Shown: positions 44,800 through 53,434 of the stretch, piece by piece
How positions within the stretch are numbered: position 1 is the first letter of the stretch
How the letters are laid out: each line of letters starts with the position of its first letter
Assembly: GCF_016405855.1 (NCBI RefSeq)
Contig: NZ_JAEFCA010000002.1
Coordinates: 186,001-250,000 of the forward strand
Reading direction: 5' to 3'
DNA length: 64,000 nt
From: Flavobacterium sp. IB48
Lineage (GTDB): Bacteria; Bacteroidota; Bacteroidia; Flavobacteriales; Flavobacteriaceae
Notes under the pieces: generated by a model
Seen by the model: only the letters and a program-made list of their open reading frames with translations
What the model was told of the DNA's origin: nothing
The model's database searches: none
Translations under genes and position numbers: made by a program

Positions 44800-45543
44800 G
44801 TGTCTACACCTCAAAAAGCCTTATTTAACTGGAGCAGCGGAAAGGATTCTGCTCTTGCTTTATATAAAATACTTCAAAATAAAGATTTTAAAATTGAATG
44901 TTTATTGACAAGCGTTAACAAGCAATATCAGCGTATTTCGATGCACGGAATTCGTCTTGAATTATTGCAGAACCAAGCCGAAAGCATTGGAATTCCGTTA
45001 AAAATTCTTGAAGTTCCAGAAATGCCAACGATGGAAGTTTACGAACAAGTTATGACCAAAACTTTGACTGAGTTAAAACAAAACGGAATACGTTATTCTA
45101 TTTTTGGAGATATTTTTTTGGAAGATTTGCGTGAGTATCGTGAAAATCAATTGGCTAAAATTGGACTTAAAGGAGTTTTTCCAATTTGGAAAATTCCAAC
45201 TCAAGACTTAATTCAGGAATTTATTTCGCTAAGCTTCAAAACCATTGTGGTTTGTGTCAACGAAAAATATCTAGACAAAAGTTTTGTCGGAAGAGTTATC
45301 GATCAAGATTTTATAAATGATTTGCCTGAAAATGTAGATGTTTGCGGAGAAAACGGTGAATTTCATACCTTTACTTTCGACGGTCCTATATTTTCAAAAC
45401 CAATTGATTTTGAAATTGGTGAAATTGTGTATCGAAAATATGAAAAACCAGAAAAGAAAGATTCGTCTAACAAAACCTGCGATACCAATGATGAAACCGC
45501 TTTTGATTTTGGATTTTGGTATTGTGATTTAATCAAAAAATAA
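44800..45543 (+). CDS. Dph6-type ATP pyrophosphatase (diphthine-ammonia ligase family)
   Basis: A 247-residue protein with the PP-loop FNWSSGKDSALALYKIL (9-25). The family's MHGIRLELL, SIFGDIFLEDLREYRE, KGVFPIWK and CGENGEFHTFTFDGP blocks are all present. In eukaryotes and archaea the enzyme amidates diphthine on elongation factor 2; bacteria have no diphthamide, so its substrate here must be different. Start is GTG 44800. It opens a run of three plus-strand genes with abutting ends. Confidence 0.85.
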   Translation: MSTPQKALFNWSSGKDSALALYKILQNKDFKIECLLTSVNKQYQRISMHGIRLELLQNQAESIGIPLKILEVPEMPTMEVYEQVMTKTLTELKQNGIRYSIFGDIFLEDLREYRENQLAKIGLKGVFPIWKIPTQDLIQEFISLSFKTIVVCVNEKYLDKSFVGRVIDQDFINDLPENVDVCGENGEFHTFTFDGPIFSKPIDFEIGEIVYRKYEKPEKKDSSNKTCDTNDETAFDFGFWYCDLIKK

Positions 45544-45924
45544 ATGAAGTTCTTGTATAATCTCATCTTTTTAATTCTAGTTTCTTTCTTTTTGCAAAGC
45601 TGTTTAGTTAGCAGATGCAAAAGGCCCCAAATTAGTGGCTATATTTACGATTCAGAAACTAAACAGCCTATCGAAAATTGTAAAGTTGGCGAGACTTCAA
45701 GTCAATCAAACGGTTATTTTTTATTAGCTGAAAAGCGTTATCGTCAATTTACACTTTTTGGTTTCGAAGCACCAACTTTGGCAGTGAATGAAGCGATTAA
45801 AAAAGAAGGTTACGAATCTCAAAATATTCAATTTATGCAGCCTTTTGGCGGTGGCATGAAAAAAGGAGCTTTTTATAGCGCAGACACCATTTACATCAAG
45901 AAAAACATTTTAAAAACAAACTAA
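45544..45924 (+). CDS. Putative lipoprotein with carboxypeptidase-regulatory-like fold
   Basis: A 126-residue protein: hydrophobic signal, lipobox Cys20 (FLQSC), then ISGYIYDSETKQPIENCKVGETSSQ, the pattern of a peptidase-associated regulatory-like domain, and strands with IKKEGYESQ. The ATG directly follows the TAA of the ligase gene, so both are co-translated. Function unknown. Confidence 0.65.
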   Translation: MKFLYNLIFLILVSFFLQSCLVSRCKRPQISGYIYDSETKQPIENCKVGETSSQSNGYFLLAEKRYRQFTLFGFEAPTLAVNEAIKKEGYESQNIQFMQPFGGGMKKGAFYSADTIYIKKNILKTN

Positions 45925-45925
45925 C

Positions 45926-46429
45926 ATGGCTTTTAAAGAAAATGATGAAGTAAAAAAAGTAGTATTCTTTTTGAAAGAAATTGGTATTGAAATTATTGAA
46001 AAAAAGCTTGGAGAAACCTTTTTACCTGGTTTAGATTTAGGACCTAATTGTATTTATATCGATTATGAAAAATTGCTATATCCAGGAGATATTTTACATG
46101 AAGCGGGTCATCTTGCGGTAACAATTCCTACGGAAAGAAAACTGGTTGGGTCAGATCAAATCTCTAAAGACTGGCCAACTCAAGGTGACGAAATTGCAGC
46201 TATTTTATGGTCATACGCTGCATTGCATCATTTACAATTTCCTGCTGAATTTGTATTCCATCCACACGGGTATAAAGGGAGTTCTGAATGGTTTATCACA
46301 AATTTTACTTCGGGAAATTATATCGGATTGCCGCTTTTAGAATGGATGGAATTATGTCTTGGAAATGAAAAAGCTGAAAAAGAACAAAAAATGCCTTTTC
46401 CAGCTATGCAAAAATGGATTCGAGATTAA
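45926..46429 (+). CDS. Uncharacterised protein with HEAGH motif
   Basis: A 167-residue soluble protein. The stretch GDILHEAGHLAV (about 53-64) carries HEAGH, an HExxH-type zinc site, and the later WSYAALHHLQFPAEFVFHPHGYKG could supply the third ligand. That makes a small metalloprotease or an inactive relative possible; I do not recognise a family. It starts 1 bp after the lipoprotein stop, as third gene of the run with the Dph6-like ligase, and ends 2 bp from the convergent stop at 46432. Confidence 0.6.
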   Translation: MAFKENDEVKKVVFFLKEIGIEIIEKKLGETFLPGLDLGPNCIYIDYEKLLYPGDILHEAGHLAVTIPTERKLVGSDQISKDWPTQGDEIAAILWSYAALHHLQFPAEFVFHPHGYKGSSEWFITNFTSGNYIGLPLLEWMELCLGNEKAEKEQKMPFPAMQKWIRD

Positions 46430-46431
46430 CA

Positions 46432-46833
46432 TTAAGTCGATTGGTCGACAAAAGTTTTCAGGAACCATTTATTATCTTTCAATTCAAAAACATAGTCAAT
46501 ATAAATTCCGCTATCTAGCCCGCGCTCTTCAAGAGTAGCTTTGCTTTTCTTTACTGATAATGTACGTTTTAAATATTTCTCATCAGCCTTATTATTGAGA
46601 TGAAGAACTTTATATTTCTCTTTTGTCATTGTGTAATCTAACAATTCAAAATCTTCATTGTTTGCCTTGTATTTTAAAGGAAAAATAACTCTGCTGATTT
46701 GAAACTTTTGATCTTCATTGAATTTTTTAAAGAAGACATTAAAATCTTCTGCAACCGTTTTTGTATCCTGAGCGTAAATTGTAGAATTTAAACTCATTGC
46801 AAAAACAAACATTATAAAAAAATACTTTTTCAT
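46432..46833 (-). CDS. Exported protein of unknown function
   Basis: A 133-residue protein. Residues 1-22 form a signal peptide (MKKYFFIMFVFAMSLNSTIYAQ). The mature part has short strands and DFNVFFKKFNEDQKFQISRVIFPL, resembling DUF4348-like secreted proteins of Bacteroidota; I hold this only as a guess. Its start codon overlaps the stop of the DUF1697 gene by 1 bp, so the two are coupled. Confidence 0.6.
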   Translation of the reverse strand: MKKYFFIMFVFAMSLNSTIYAQDTKTVAEDFNVFFKKFNEDQKFQISRVIFPLKYKANNEDFELLDYTMTKEKYKVLHLNNKADEKYLKRTLSVKKSKATLEERGLDSGIYIDYVFELKDNKWFLKTFVDQST

Positions 46834-47372
46834 TATTCTTCATACATTTTAAGCAAATTTGTAACCGTATTCCAGTTTCGAATTGTTGCTGTTACATTTA
46901 ATTTTTTCTCGATGTATTTTTGATCAAAACGTGTTTTTCCTGCACCAACGGCATATTTAATAAAAATCCTATTTTCATCAATACTTGCTTCGTCTGGTTT
47001 AAACTGACTGATTTTCAAATCGTTTATACTTTCCTTTTTTAATGCCATTGAGACAAAAGCAACATAAAGTTTTTTTGTATCAAGATCTTTCTCTTTTAAA
47101 AATGCATTATTAGCAAAACAAGATTGCAGATTTTCTTTAGTGATCATTACAACAGGAACTTCGTGTCCAAAAACCTTAAAGATTTCCTGTTTGATCATAA
47201 AACCAACCTTTGAAGCTTCTTCTTCGCTGTCTACAAAGACATTACCAGATTGCAGATACGTTCGAACATTTAAAAAACCAAGATTCTCCAGCATTGCTTT
47301 CAAAGCTTCCATTTTCATCATATTATGTCCAGAAACATTAATGCCTCGTAAAAGCGCTAAATGTGTTTTCAT
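46833..47372 (-). CDS. DUF1697-family protein
   Basis: A 179-residue cytoplasmic protein. The opening LALLRGINVSGHNMMKMEALKAMLENLGF, then YLQSGNVFVDS, and the C-terminal KYIEKKLNVTATIRNWNTVTNLLKM are the family hallmarks. DUF1697 has no assigned function. It is preceded by a TAnnTTTG-like box (47391-47398) within the tail of the next gene. Confidence 0.88.
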   Translation of the reverse strand: MKTHLALLRGINVSGHNMMKMEALKAMLENLGFLNVRTYLQSGNVFVDSEEEASKVGFMIKQEIFKVFGHEVPVVMITKENLQSCFANNAFLKEKDLDTKKLYVAFVSMALKKESINDLKISQFKPDEASIDENRIFIKYAVGAGKTRFDQKYIEKKLNVTATIRNWNTVTNLLKMYEE

Positions 47373-47405
47373 TTCTTTCTAATTTTTATTCAAAGATAAA
47401 AAACA

Positions 47406-49175
47406 CTATTCATCTTCTTCACTGATTTCAATGCCAAACTTTACTAAAAAGTCGTTAAACTTTTGTTTATACTTTCTTTGTGCCTCTTCTACAATTTCAT
47501 CTGCATCTTCGTTAGATTCTATTGCTTCTAGATTAAATTGATTTTTAACCCAATCTTTAAATTCTTCTTTGTTTTCGCTTTCTTCATAATATTCCTCATC
47601 TTGATAGAAATACGCTTTATCAAAGTCAACAGAAATTTCAGTGTCAAGAGTCAGAAGCTGAATCAATTTCTTAGTATTTTCTGCCACAATATGAACTCCG
47701 CCTTCGTCTCCAAAAACTACAATTGGACAATTATTCAAATCTTCATCAATAAGCCAATATGCATACGAACTTCCTGAACCGTTTGCGCCCGCAAATTCGA
47801 TAAAACTATTATAAAATTCTTCTTCCTCAGACCAAGTTTTTATTCCTGTTTTATCATTAGTAATAGTAAGCCCAAAACATTCAGAATACGTTTCTACTCC
47901 ATATTCTTGTTCAAATTCATAGAGTTTTACTAAATCTTCGGGCAATTTATAATGACCAAATTGAACTGCAAATTCTTCTAATGAAAAACTGTTGTCATAG
48001 TCTGCATATTCTCTTTCATCTTCGTCGTCATCTTCATCTTCGACTTCCGGAGTTGTTAATATTTCAAAAGTTTTCATGACAGCATTTTTTACGCAGAAAA
48101 ATTCAATTCCTTGCGCATTTTCATCATTCATCCATTGGTATTTTGGATCTCCATTTTCATCAAGATATTCCAGAATAATCATAATTTCTTCATCATCATG
48201 GCACCATAAAGCACGCATTCTGATATTAAAACCATTCGAAATTTCTTCAGAAATCTGACTGTATTTTTTCCCTTCATAATCAAAAGGAACAAACAAATAA
48301 GTTGTTCCCGAAATATGTCTAACGATTTTTCCGTTTTCCTTTAATTCCTCATTATCAGATAAAACATCAATCATATTAATAAACTGATTACGAAAATCAG
48401 CATACATATATTTTTCTTTTTTATCGTAATCTAAGATTGAAAGTCCTTCTTTAAAAACATCTAAATAATTGTTTCCTAATATTTCGGTGCCATAACTTGA
48501 AAACTCAAGAAAAGCATCGTCTACAATATCTGACAGTTTATGAGTTGAAGGCAGATAATTCTCAACAGTAATAATAGATCCGTCCGTGTCTTGAACATTA
48601 CTGCAAATCAAAATATCGGGCCTTCCCGCACTTATAATTGCTTGAACATCTGTAAAACGTTCAAAATGAAGTAACATATCATCAGTATAAATTAACCACG
48701 CAATAAGATCTCCTTTTACAAAAAGCTCTCCATGATTATACTCTCCAACAAGTGTATCACACTGCAAACCGCCGCCTAAATAATGAACACTGCCAAACAA
48801 ATTAATATTGACTGTAGTTGTTTTTCCTAAAACAATTAAAGCAGGAGAATTGTCTGTATCATAAGAACTAATCAATTTTGAAACCATTAGATTTCCTTTA
48901 AAAATAAATCCTAAGATGAAAATATGAGAATGTTCTTCCGTGCTAAAATCCATTTCAAATAAATCCATTTCTACATCGTCTTCTGCTAATAGAAATATAG
49001 GATTTTCTTCATAATCAGGAAAACGCCAAGTGTCTTCAAAAACATTATAAATTTTCTGATTTTTGAAATCGATTAAATCTCCAATAATATTGTGCGCTTC
49101 GTGTCGGTTAATTACTTTGAATGTAATACCAGAAAACACCATAGTTTCAAAAGGAACTTTTTCTTCTTTAATCAT
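47406..49175 (-). CDS. Large acidic protein with SUKH-like C-terminal domain
   Basis: A 589-residue, strongly acidic, soluble protein with no signal peptide. The N-terminal part (about 85-185) has short parallel strands (FKGNLMVSKLISS, LIVLGKTTTVNINLFGSV, HGELFVKGDLIAWLI) that suggest a small beta-solenoid. After a highly acidic linker (about 395-412) comes a region (about 415-520) with PEDLVKLYEFEQEYGVE and NCPIVVFGDEGGVHIVAEN that resembles a SMI1/KNR4 (SUKH) domain. SUKH proteins often act as immunity proteins against contact-dependent toxins. No toxin gene is next to it. Identification is by pattern, not by search. Confidence 0.55.
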   Translation of the reverse strand: MIKEEKVPFETMVFSGITFKVINRHEAHNIIGDLIDFKNQKIYNVFEDTWRFPDYEENPIFLLAEDDVEMDLFEMDFSTEEHSHIFILGFIFKGNLMVSKLISSYDTDNSPALIVLGKTTTVNINLFGSVHYLGGGLQCDTLVGEYNHGELFVKGDLIAWLIYTDDMLLHFERFTDVQAIISAGRPDILICSNVQDTDGSIITVENYLPSTHKLSDIVDDAFLEFSSYGTEILGNNYLDVFKEGLSILDYDKKEKYMYADFRNQFINMIDVLSDNEELKENGKIVRHISGTTYLFVPFDYEGKKYSQISEEISNGFNIRMRALWCHDDEEIMIILEYLDENGDPKYQWMNDENAQGIEFFCVKNAVMKTFEILTTPEVEDEDDDEDEREYADYDNSFSLEEFAVQFGHYKLPEDLVKLYEFEQEYGVETYSECFGLTITNDKTGIKTWSEEEEFYNSFIEFAGANGSGSSYAYWLIDEDLNNCPIVVFGDEGGVHIVAENTKKLIQLLTLDTEISVDFDKAYFYQDEEYYEESENKEEFKDWVKNQFNLEAIESNEDADEIVEEAQRKYKQKFNDFLVKFGIEISEEDE

Positions 49176-49254
49176 AATTTGGGCTTATAATTTAAATGTT
49201 TGAACAAATCTAGCAATTATCTTTTTTTATTAAAATTTTACTGACGATAAAAAA

Positions 49255-49282
49255 ATAAAAACTCCGTTAAAAACGGAGCTTT
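49255..49282 (-). terminator. Terminator of the lipocalin-like lipoprotein gene
   Basis: CTCCGTT (49262-49268) pairs with AACGGAG (49272-49278), loop AAA, with a minus-strand T run (A-rich 49255-49261). Confidence 0.75.
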
Positions 49283-49309
49283 AAAATTGAATTAGTAAGC
49301 ATTTAAAAA

Positions 49310-49729
49310 TTATTTCTTATCATATACCAATAATGGTCCGTCACATATGCTCCAAGCACTATACAAACTTCCAATATCGTTAATAATATATAGATTCTCC
49401 TTTAACGCAGTACAAGAACCAATTATATCACTTTGAGCACTATAACTTAACTCAAACTTTGTTTGATCTGTCGTTTTCATTACAGAATAAGTTCCTGAAA
49501 TGGTTGTAGTTTTTCCATCTCTTTTTCTTGTTTTAGAAAATGTGTTATTAGAATTAAAAATATAAGATTCCTCCCATTCTAAAATATCTATAGAATTTGC
49601 CGCAGGATTATTACTGCCCATTCTTATTAAAGTCCATTTACCAATATAACTTTCAGATGATTTGTCGTCGCTGTCAGAACAGGAAATAAGAGAAATGAGC
49701 ATTACAATTAAAAGTCCAATTTTTTTCAT
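49310..49729 (-). CDS. Lipocalin-like lipoprotein
   Basis: A 139-residue protein with lipobox Cys17 (LISC) and SDSDDKS tail of the signal, then IGKWTLIRMGSNN, YIFNSNNTFSKTRKRDGKTT and further beta strands ending in LLVYDKK. The GxW start of the first strand is the lipocalin-like hallmark in Bacteroidota. Small-molecule binding at the outer membrane is the inference. It is monocistronic with its own terminator. Confidence 0.7.
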   Translation of the reverse strand: MKKIGLLIVMLISLISCSDSDDKSSESYIGKWTLIRMGSNNPAANSIDILEWEESYIFNSNNTFSKTRKRDGKTTTISGTYSVMKTTDQTKFELSYSAQSDIIGSCTALKENLYIINDIGSLYSAWSICDGPLLVYDKK

Positions 49730-49885
49730 ATTTATAGTTTTTGATTGTTAACTATTAATAAGAGTTTACTTGCTTAAAATAGTTGCGTCTTTATTTTACA
49801 GCTTAACGATAACTTAATATTCAAAGACTTGAAAGCAACAATTCATTTTCAAAATTCCCAATTAAAATCTATCTTCGCTTTTCTA

Positions 49886-49957
49886 AATAAAAAGAGTCAA
49901 AAAGAAAGAAATATTGAATATACTTTCTCTTTTTCCTTTCTTCTTGACTCTTTTATT
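49886..49957. repeat. Inverted repeat upstream of recG
   Basis: AAAGAGTCAA (49891-49900) pairs with TTGACTCTTT (49944-49953), extended outwards by A/T pairs, with purine and pyrimidine stretches (AGAAAGAAA against TTTCCTTTCTT) inside. It occupies the recG leader. Confidence 0.6.
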
Positions 49958-49985
49958 CTTGGCTCTATAAAATCTAAATTTTCGA

Positions 49986-52094
49986 ATGTCTAATAATCTT
50001 CTAGAAACTCCAATAGAATACTTAAAAGGTGTTGGTCCTAGTCGTGGCCAGTTACTTCGTAAGGAATTGGGTATTCATAAATATGGAGATTTAGTCAATC
50101 TTTTTCCAAATCGATATATTGACAGAACGCGTTATTACAAGATTAACGAATTGCAAAATACAGGTTCTGAAGTTCAGATTATTGGAAAAATCATTCATAT
50201 TAAAACTGTTGAATTTGCCAAAAACAAAAAACGTCTAGTAGCGACTTTCGTTGATGATACTGGGCAAATTGACTTAAACTGGTTTCAAGGCCATAAGTGG
50301 ATTCGCGAAAGCTTAAAGCTAAATGAAACTTTGGTGATTTTTGGAAAATGTTCACTGTACGGAAGCCAATTTAGCATGGCGCATCCTGAAATTGAATTGT
50401 TAAGCGAACACGAAAGAAGCTTACGCTCAGCGATGCAACCCGTTTATCCTTCAACAGAAGCTTTGGCTAATAAAGGCATTTCAAATCGCACCATTAATAA
50501 AATGATGGAGCAACTTTTCTTAGAAACTCAGGCGCTTTTTACCGAAACCTTTCCTCCTTTTTTAATCGAAGAATTAAAACTGATTCCAAAACGTGCGGCA
50601 TTATTTAATATTCATTTTCCGAAAAGCGCTGAAATTTTAGCGAAAGCACAGTTCAGATTGAAATTTGAAGAATTGTTTTTTATTCAGTTGCAATTAATTA
50701 CTAAAAATCTTATTCGAAAACATAAAATAAAAGGACATCCATTTGACAAAGTGGGCGAACTTTTTAATGAATTTTATAAAAATCATTTGCCTTTTGATTT
50801 GACTAATGCTCAAAAAAGAGTGATTAAGGAAATCAGAACCGATATGGGAAGCAACGCTCAAATGAACCGTTTGCTTCAAGGAGATGTTGGCTCAGGAAAA
50901 ACTATTGTTGCTTTTATGAGCATGCTTTTGGCAATTGACAATGGTTTTCAGGCTTGTCTAATGGCTCCTACAGAAATCTTGGCCAATCAGCATTTTCTTG
51001 GATTATCTGAATTTGCTAAAACATTAAATATCAATATCCGAATATTAACGGGTTCTACCAAAACTTCTGAAAGAAAAATTATTCATGAAGAACTGGAAAA
51101 CGGAGAACTTAAAATTTTGATCGGAACTCATGCCTTATTAGAAGATAAAGTAAAATTTCAAAATTTAGGCCTTTCTGTAATTGATGAACAGCATCGTTTT
51201 GGTGTAGAGCAAAGATCTAAACTGTGGAAGAAAAATGATATTCCGCCACACGTTTTAGTCATGACTGCCACTCCTATACCGAGAACTTTGGCAATGAGCT
51301 TATATGGCGATTTGGATATTTCTGTTATTGATGAATTGCCTCCGGGAAGAAAACCAATTCAGACCGTGCATCGTTTTGACAGCAATAGATTGAAAGTCTG
51401 GAAATTTCTTCGAGATGAAATTGCAAAAGGAAGACAGATTTATATCGTTTATCCGCTAATTCAGGAATCAGAAAAAATGGATTATAAGGATTTAATGGAT
51501 GGTTACGAGAGTATTTCTCGCGATTTTCCACTTCCTCAATATTCAATTTCCATTCTTCACGGAAAAATGAAACCAGCTGATAAAGATTCTGAAATGAAGC
51601 GCTTTTCAGAAGGAAAAACTAATATTATGGTAGCTACAACGGTTATCGAAGTTGGCGTAAACGTACCAAACGCTAGTGTAATGATTATTGAAAGTGCCGA
51701 AAGATTTGGGCTTTCGCAATTGCACCAGCTGCGCGGACGTGTTGGTCGTGGCGCTGAACAAAGTTATTGCATTTTGATGACGGGACATAAATTAAGCTCT
51801 GATAGCAAAACCAGAATGGAAACAATGGTTCAGACCAATGATGGTTTCGAAATAGCCGAAGTAGATTTAAAACTTCGCGGTCCAGGCGACATGATGGGAA
51901 CTCAGCAAAGCGGTGTTTTAAATCTTCAAATTGCAGATATTGTAAAGGATCGAGAAATTCTTTCTTTGGCTAGAAATTATGCCATGAAAATCTTAAAAGA
52001 AGATTCTGCACTTCAGAAACCTGAAAATGCTATTCTAAGAGCAATTTTCATTGAAATGACCAAGAAGAAGAATATCTGGAATTATATTAGCTAG
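49986..52094 (+). CDS. recG: ATP-dependent DNA helicase RecG
   Basis: A 702-residue protein of full length. An N-terminal wedge domain of OB fold (about 50-165) binds branched DNA; the helicase core follows with motif I GDVGSGKT (about 300-307), motif II DEQHRFG, motif III TATPIPRT, motif V TTVIEVGVNVPNA and motif VI QLRGRVGRG, and the RecG-specific TRG motif in LKLRGPGDMMGTQQSG. It remodels stalled replication forks and Holliday junctions. The 150 bp repeat structure starts 3 bp past its stop. Confidence 0.95.
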   Translation: MSNNLLETPIEYLKGVGPSRGQLLRKELGIHKYGDLVNLFPNRYIDRTRYYKINELQNTGSEVQIIGKIIHIKTVEFAKNKKRLVATFVDDTGQIDLNWFQGHKWIRESLKLNETLVIFGKCSLYGSQFSMAHPEIELLSEHERSLRSAMQPVYPSTEALANKGISNRTINKMMEQLFLETQALFTETFPPFLIEELKLIPKRAALFNIHFPKSAEILAKAQFRLKFEELFFIQLQLITKNLIRKHKIKGHPFDKVGELFNEFYKNHLPFDLTNAQKRVIKEIRTDMGSNAQMNRLLQGDVGSGKTIVAFMSMLLAIDNGFQACLMAPTEILANQHFLGLSEFAKTLNINIRILTGSTKTSERKIIHEELENGELKILIGTHALLEDKVKFQNLGLSVIDEQHRFGVEQRSKLWKKNDIPPHVLVMTATPIPRTLAMSLYGDLDISVIDELPPGRKPIQTVHRFDSNRLKVWKFLRDEIAKGRQIYIVYPLIQESEKMDYKDLMDGYESISRDFPLPQYSISILHGKMKPADKDSEMKRFSEGKTNIMVATTVIEVGVNVPNASVMIIESAERFGLSQLHQLRGRVGRGAEQSYCILMTGHKLSSDSKTRMETMVQTNDGFEIAEVDLKLRGPGDMMGTQQSGVLNLQIADIVKDREILSLARNYAMKILKEDSALQKPENAILRAIFIEMTKKKNIWNYIS

Positions 52095-52097
52095 ATA

Positions 52098-52247
52098 CTA
52101 AGATTCTAAGTTTCTAAGATACTAAGACGCTAAGGTTCTAAAGTCCTTAAAAGAAAGGTTCAAAGGTTAATTAATTAACCTTTGAACCTTTCTACTTTTA
52201 ATCTAAAAAACTTAGCATCTTAGCATCTTAGAACCTTAGCATCTTAA
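52098..52247. repeat. CTAAG arrays flanking a palindrome, downstream of recG
   Basis: Forward cores CTAAG at 52098, 52106, 52114, 52122, 52130 and CTAAA at 52138; inverted cores CTTAG at 52211, 52219, 52227, 52235 and CTTAA at 52243. Period is exactly 8 bp in both arms. Between them lies the palindrome at 52152-52193. Confidence 0.85.
52152..52193. repeat. Perfect 42 bp palindrome
   Basis: Each half is 21 bp (52152-52172 and 52173-52193, core AAAGGTTAATT / AATTAACCTTT). There is no loop, so it can form a long stem as RNA or a cruciform as DNA. It also works as a terminator-size structure after recG, although the T run that follows is weak. Confidence 0.85.
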
Positions 52248-52355
52248 AAAAAAATACTTCATTGAGCCTCATATTCATGTGATTTAGTTTTGCTGGGGGA
52301 ACAAATTTAAGGGTGAATATTTTTTATCAGACACAATGAAGTATATAAGCTGTTG

Positions 52356-52958
52356 TTACTTTTTTGCGTCATTTTTCTTCTCAAAAAGACCACTAAATAA
52401 GCCTTTGCTAACTTTATTTTTATCATCCTTGCCTGTTGCAATCAAATGATCGATGTATTCCATGTAGGTTTTCTTTCTTTCTTCTAGAAAACCTACAAGA
52501 TATTCTTCAGAAGCATGCAAACCACTTGTTTCTTCAATCTGCAAAAGCTTTTTGTACAAAGGCTCAATAAATTTCACGATAATATCATTTGGAACCGATT
52601 TTCTAGTTCCAAAGAAACCTACAATTTCACCATCTGTGTCCGCAACAATTTTAAAATCAGTTACTACCCAATAATAACGTCCAGTTTTTGCCATGTTTTT
52701 TATGATAACATGAATATTTTCACTGGATTTAATACTGTCCCATAAGAATTTAAAAATCACTTTTGGCATGTCTGGATGTCGGACAATATTGTGAGGCTGA
52801 CCGACAAGTTCAAATTCATCATAACCAGAAACATCTATAAAGTCTTCATTGGCATATAAAATGGTTCCTTTTTTGTCAGTTTTACTAAGCAGCACTTTAT
52901 TCTTATTCCAATCAACTTCTCTATCAGAAGGTGTCGGACGGTTTAATCTGGTATCCAT
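52356..52958 (-). CDS. Aer-type PAS protein without signalling domain
   Basis: A 200-residue soluble protein. Residues 28-125 form a PAS domain; the segment GQPHNIVRHPDMP (53-65) and the following KFLWDSIKS are hallmarks of the Aer-type PAS that binds FAD or other cofactors in aerotaxis receptors. Beyond it only helices (about 130-180) and a Lys-rich tail follow; the usual membrane and methyl-accepting parts are missing. It is the last gene of a four-gene minus-strand run (54925 to 52356), so it may be a split input module for its neighbours. Confidence 0.8.
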   Translation of the reverse strand: MDTRLNRPTPSDREVDWNKNKVLLSKTDKKGTILYANEDFIDVSGYDEFELVGQPHNIVRHPDMPKVIFKFLWDSIKSSENIHVIIKNMAKTGRYYWVVTDFKIVADTDGEIVGFFGTRKSVPNDIIVKFIEPLYKKLLQIEETSGLHASEEYLVGFLEERKKTYMEYIDHLIATGKDDKNKVSKGLFSGLFEKKNDAKK

Positions 52959-53022
52959 AAATTTTACAATTAAATTAATCTACAGTTCAATTAAGTATAT
53001 AGAATGAATCCTTAAACAATTC

Positions 53023-53367
53023 TCAATTTAATTCTATCTCCAAAACAAGCAGAATATTTCTGATTTTACGAAAAACCGTTTCTAATTCATTTTCCAACCA
53101 ATCTGGAATCTGATTGTTAACAGCGAGATTAAGATTATGAATGTCAGTCATAATCTGTATTAGTTTTTTATATTGAAAATCAAGATCGTAAACATGAGAA
53201 TTACCTCTATAGTTTTTAAAAATTTCTCTTACTTCTATTTCAAATTCAGATTGAGCGCCAATTTTTTCGATTGAATTTAATGTAATGCTTTCATTCAAAA
53301 AATCATCAATAATTTTTTTTAGATTATGCAGCGTAGGAACTGCAGTTGGTAAATCATACTTAAACAT
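53023..53367 (-). CDS. Small helical protein of the PAS cassette
   Basis: A 114-residue protein, almost entirely helical by pattern (LHNLKKIIDDFLNES, FQYKKLIQIMTDIHNLN, WLENELETVFRKIRNILL). I do not recognise it. It lies between the chemoreceptor-like membrane gene (67 bp upstream) and the PAS gene (64 bp downstream). A Hpt-like or scaffold role is possible, but the usual His context of Hpt (HxxKG) is absent. Confidence 0.5.
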   Translation of the reverse strand: MFKYDLPTAVPTLHNLKKIIDDFLNESITLNSIEKIGAQSEFEIEVREIFKNYRGNSHVYDLDFQYKKLIQIMTDIHNLNLAVNNQIPDWLENELETVFRKIRNILLVLEIELN

Positions 53368-53434
53368 ATAACAGGCTTAAAAAATTAATATTACTTTGGG
53401 GGCTGGTTCCGGTTCTAATCGGAAATTAATTTTT

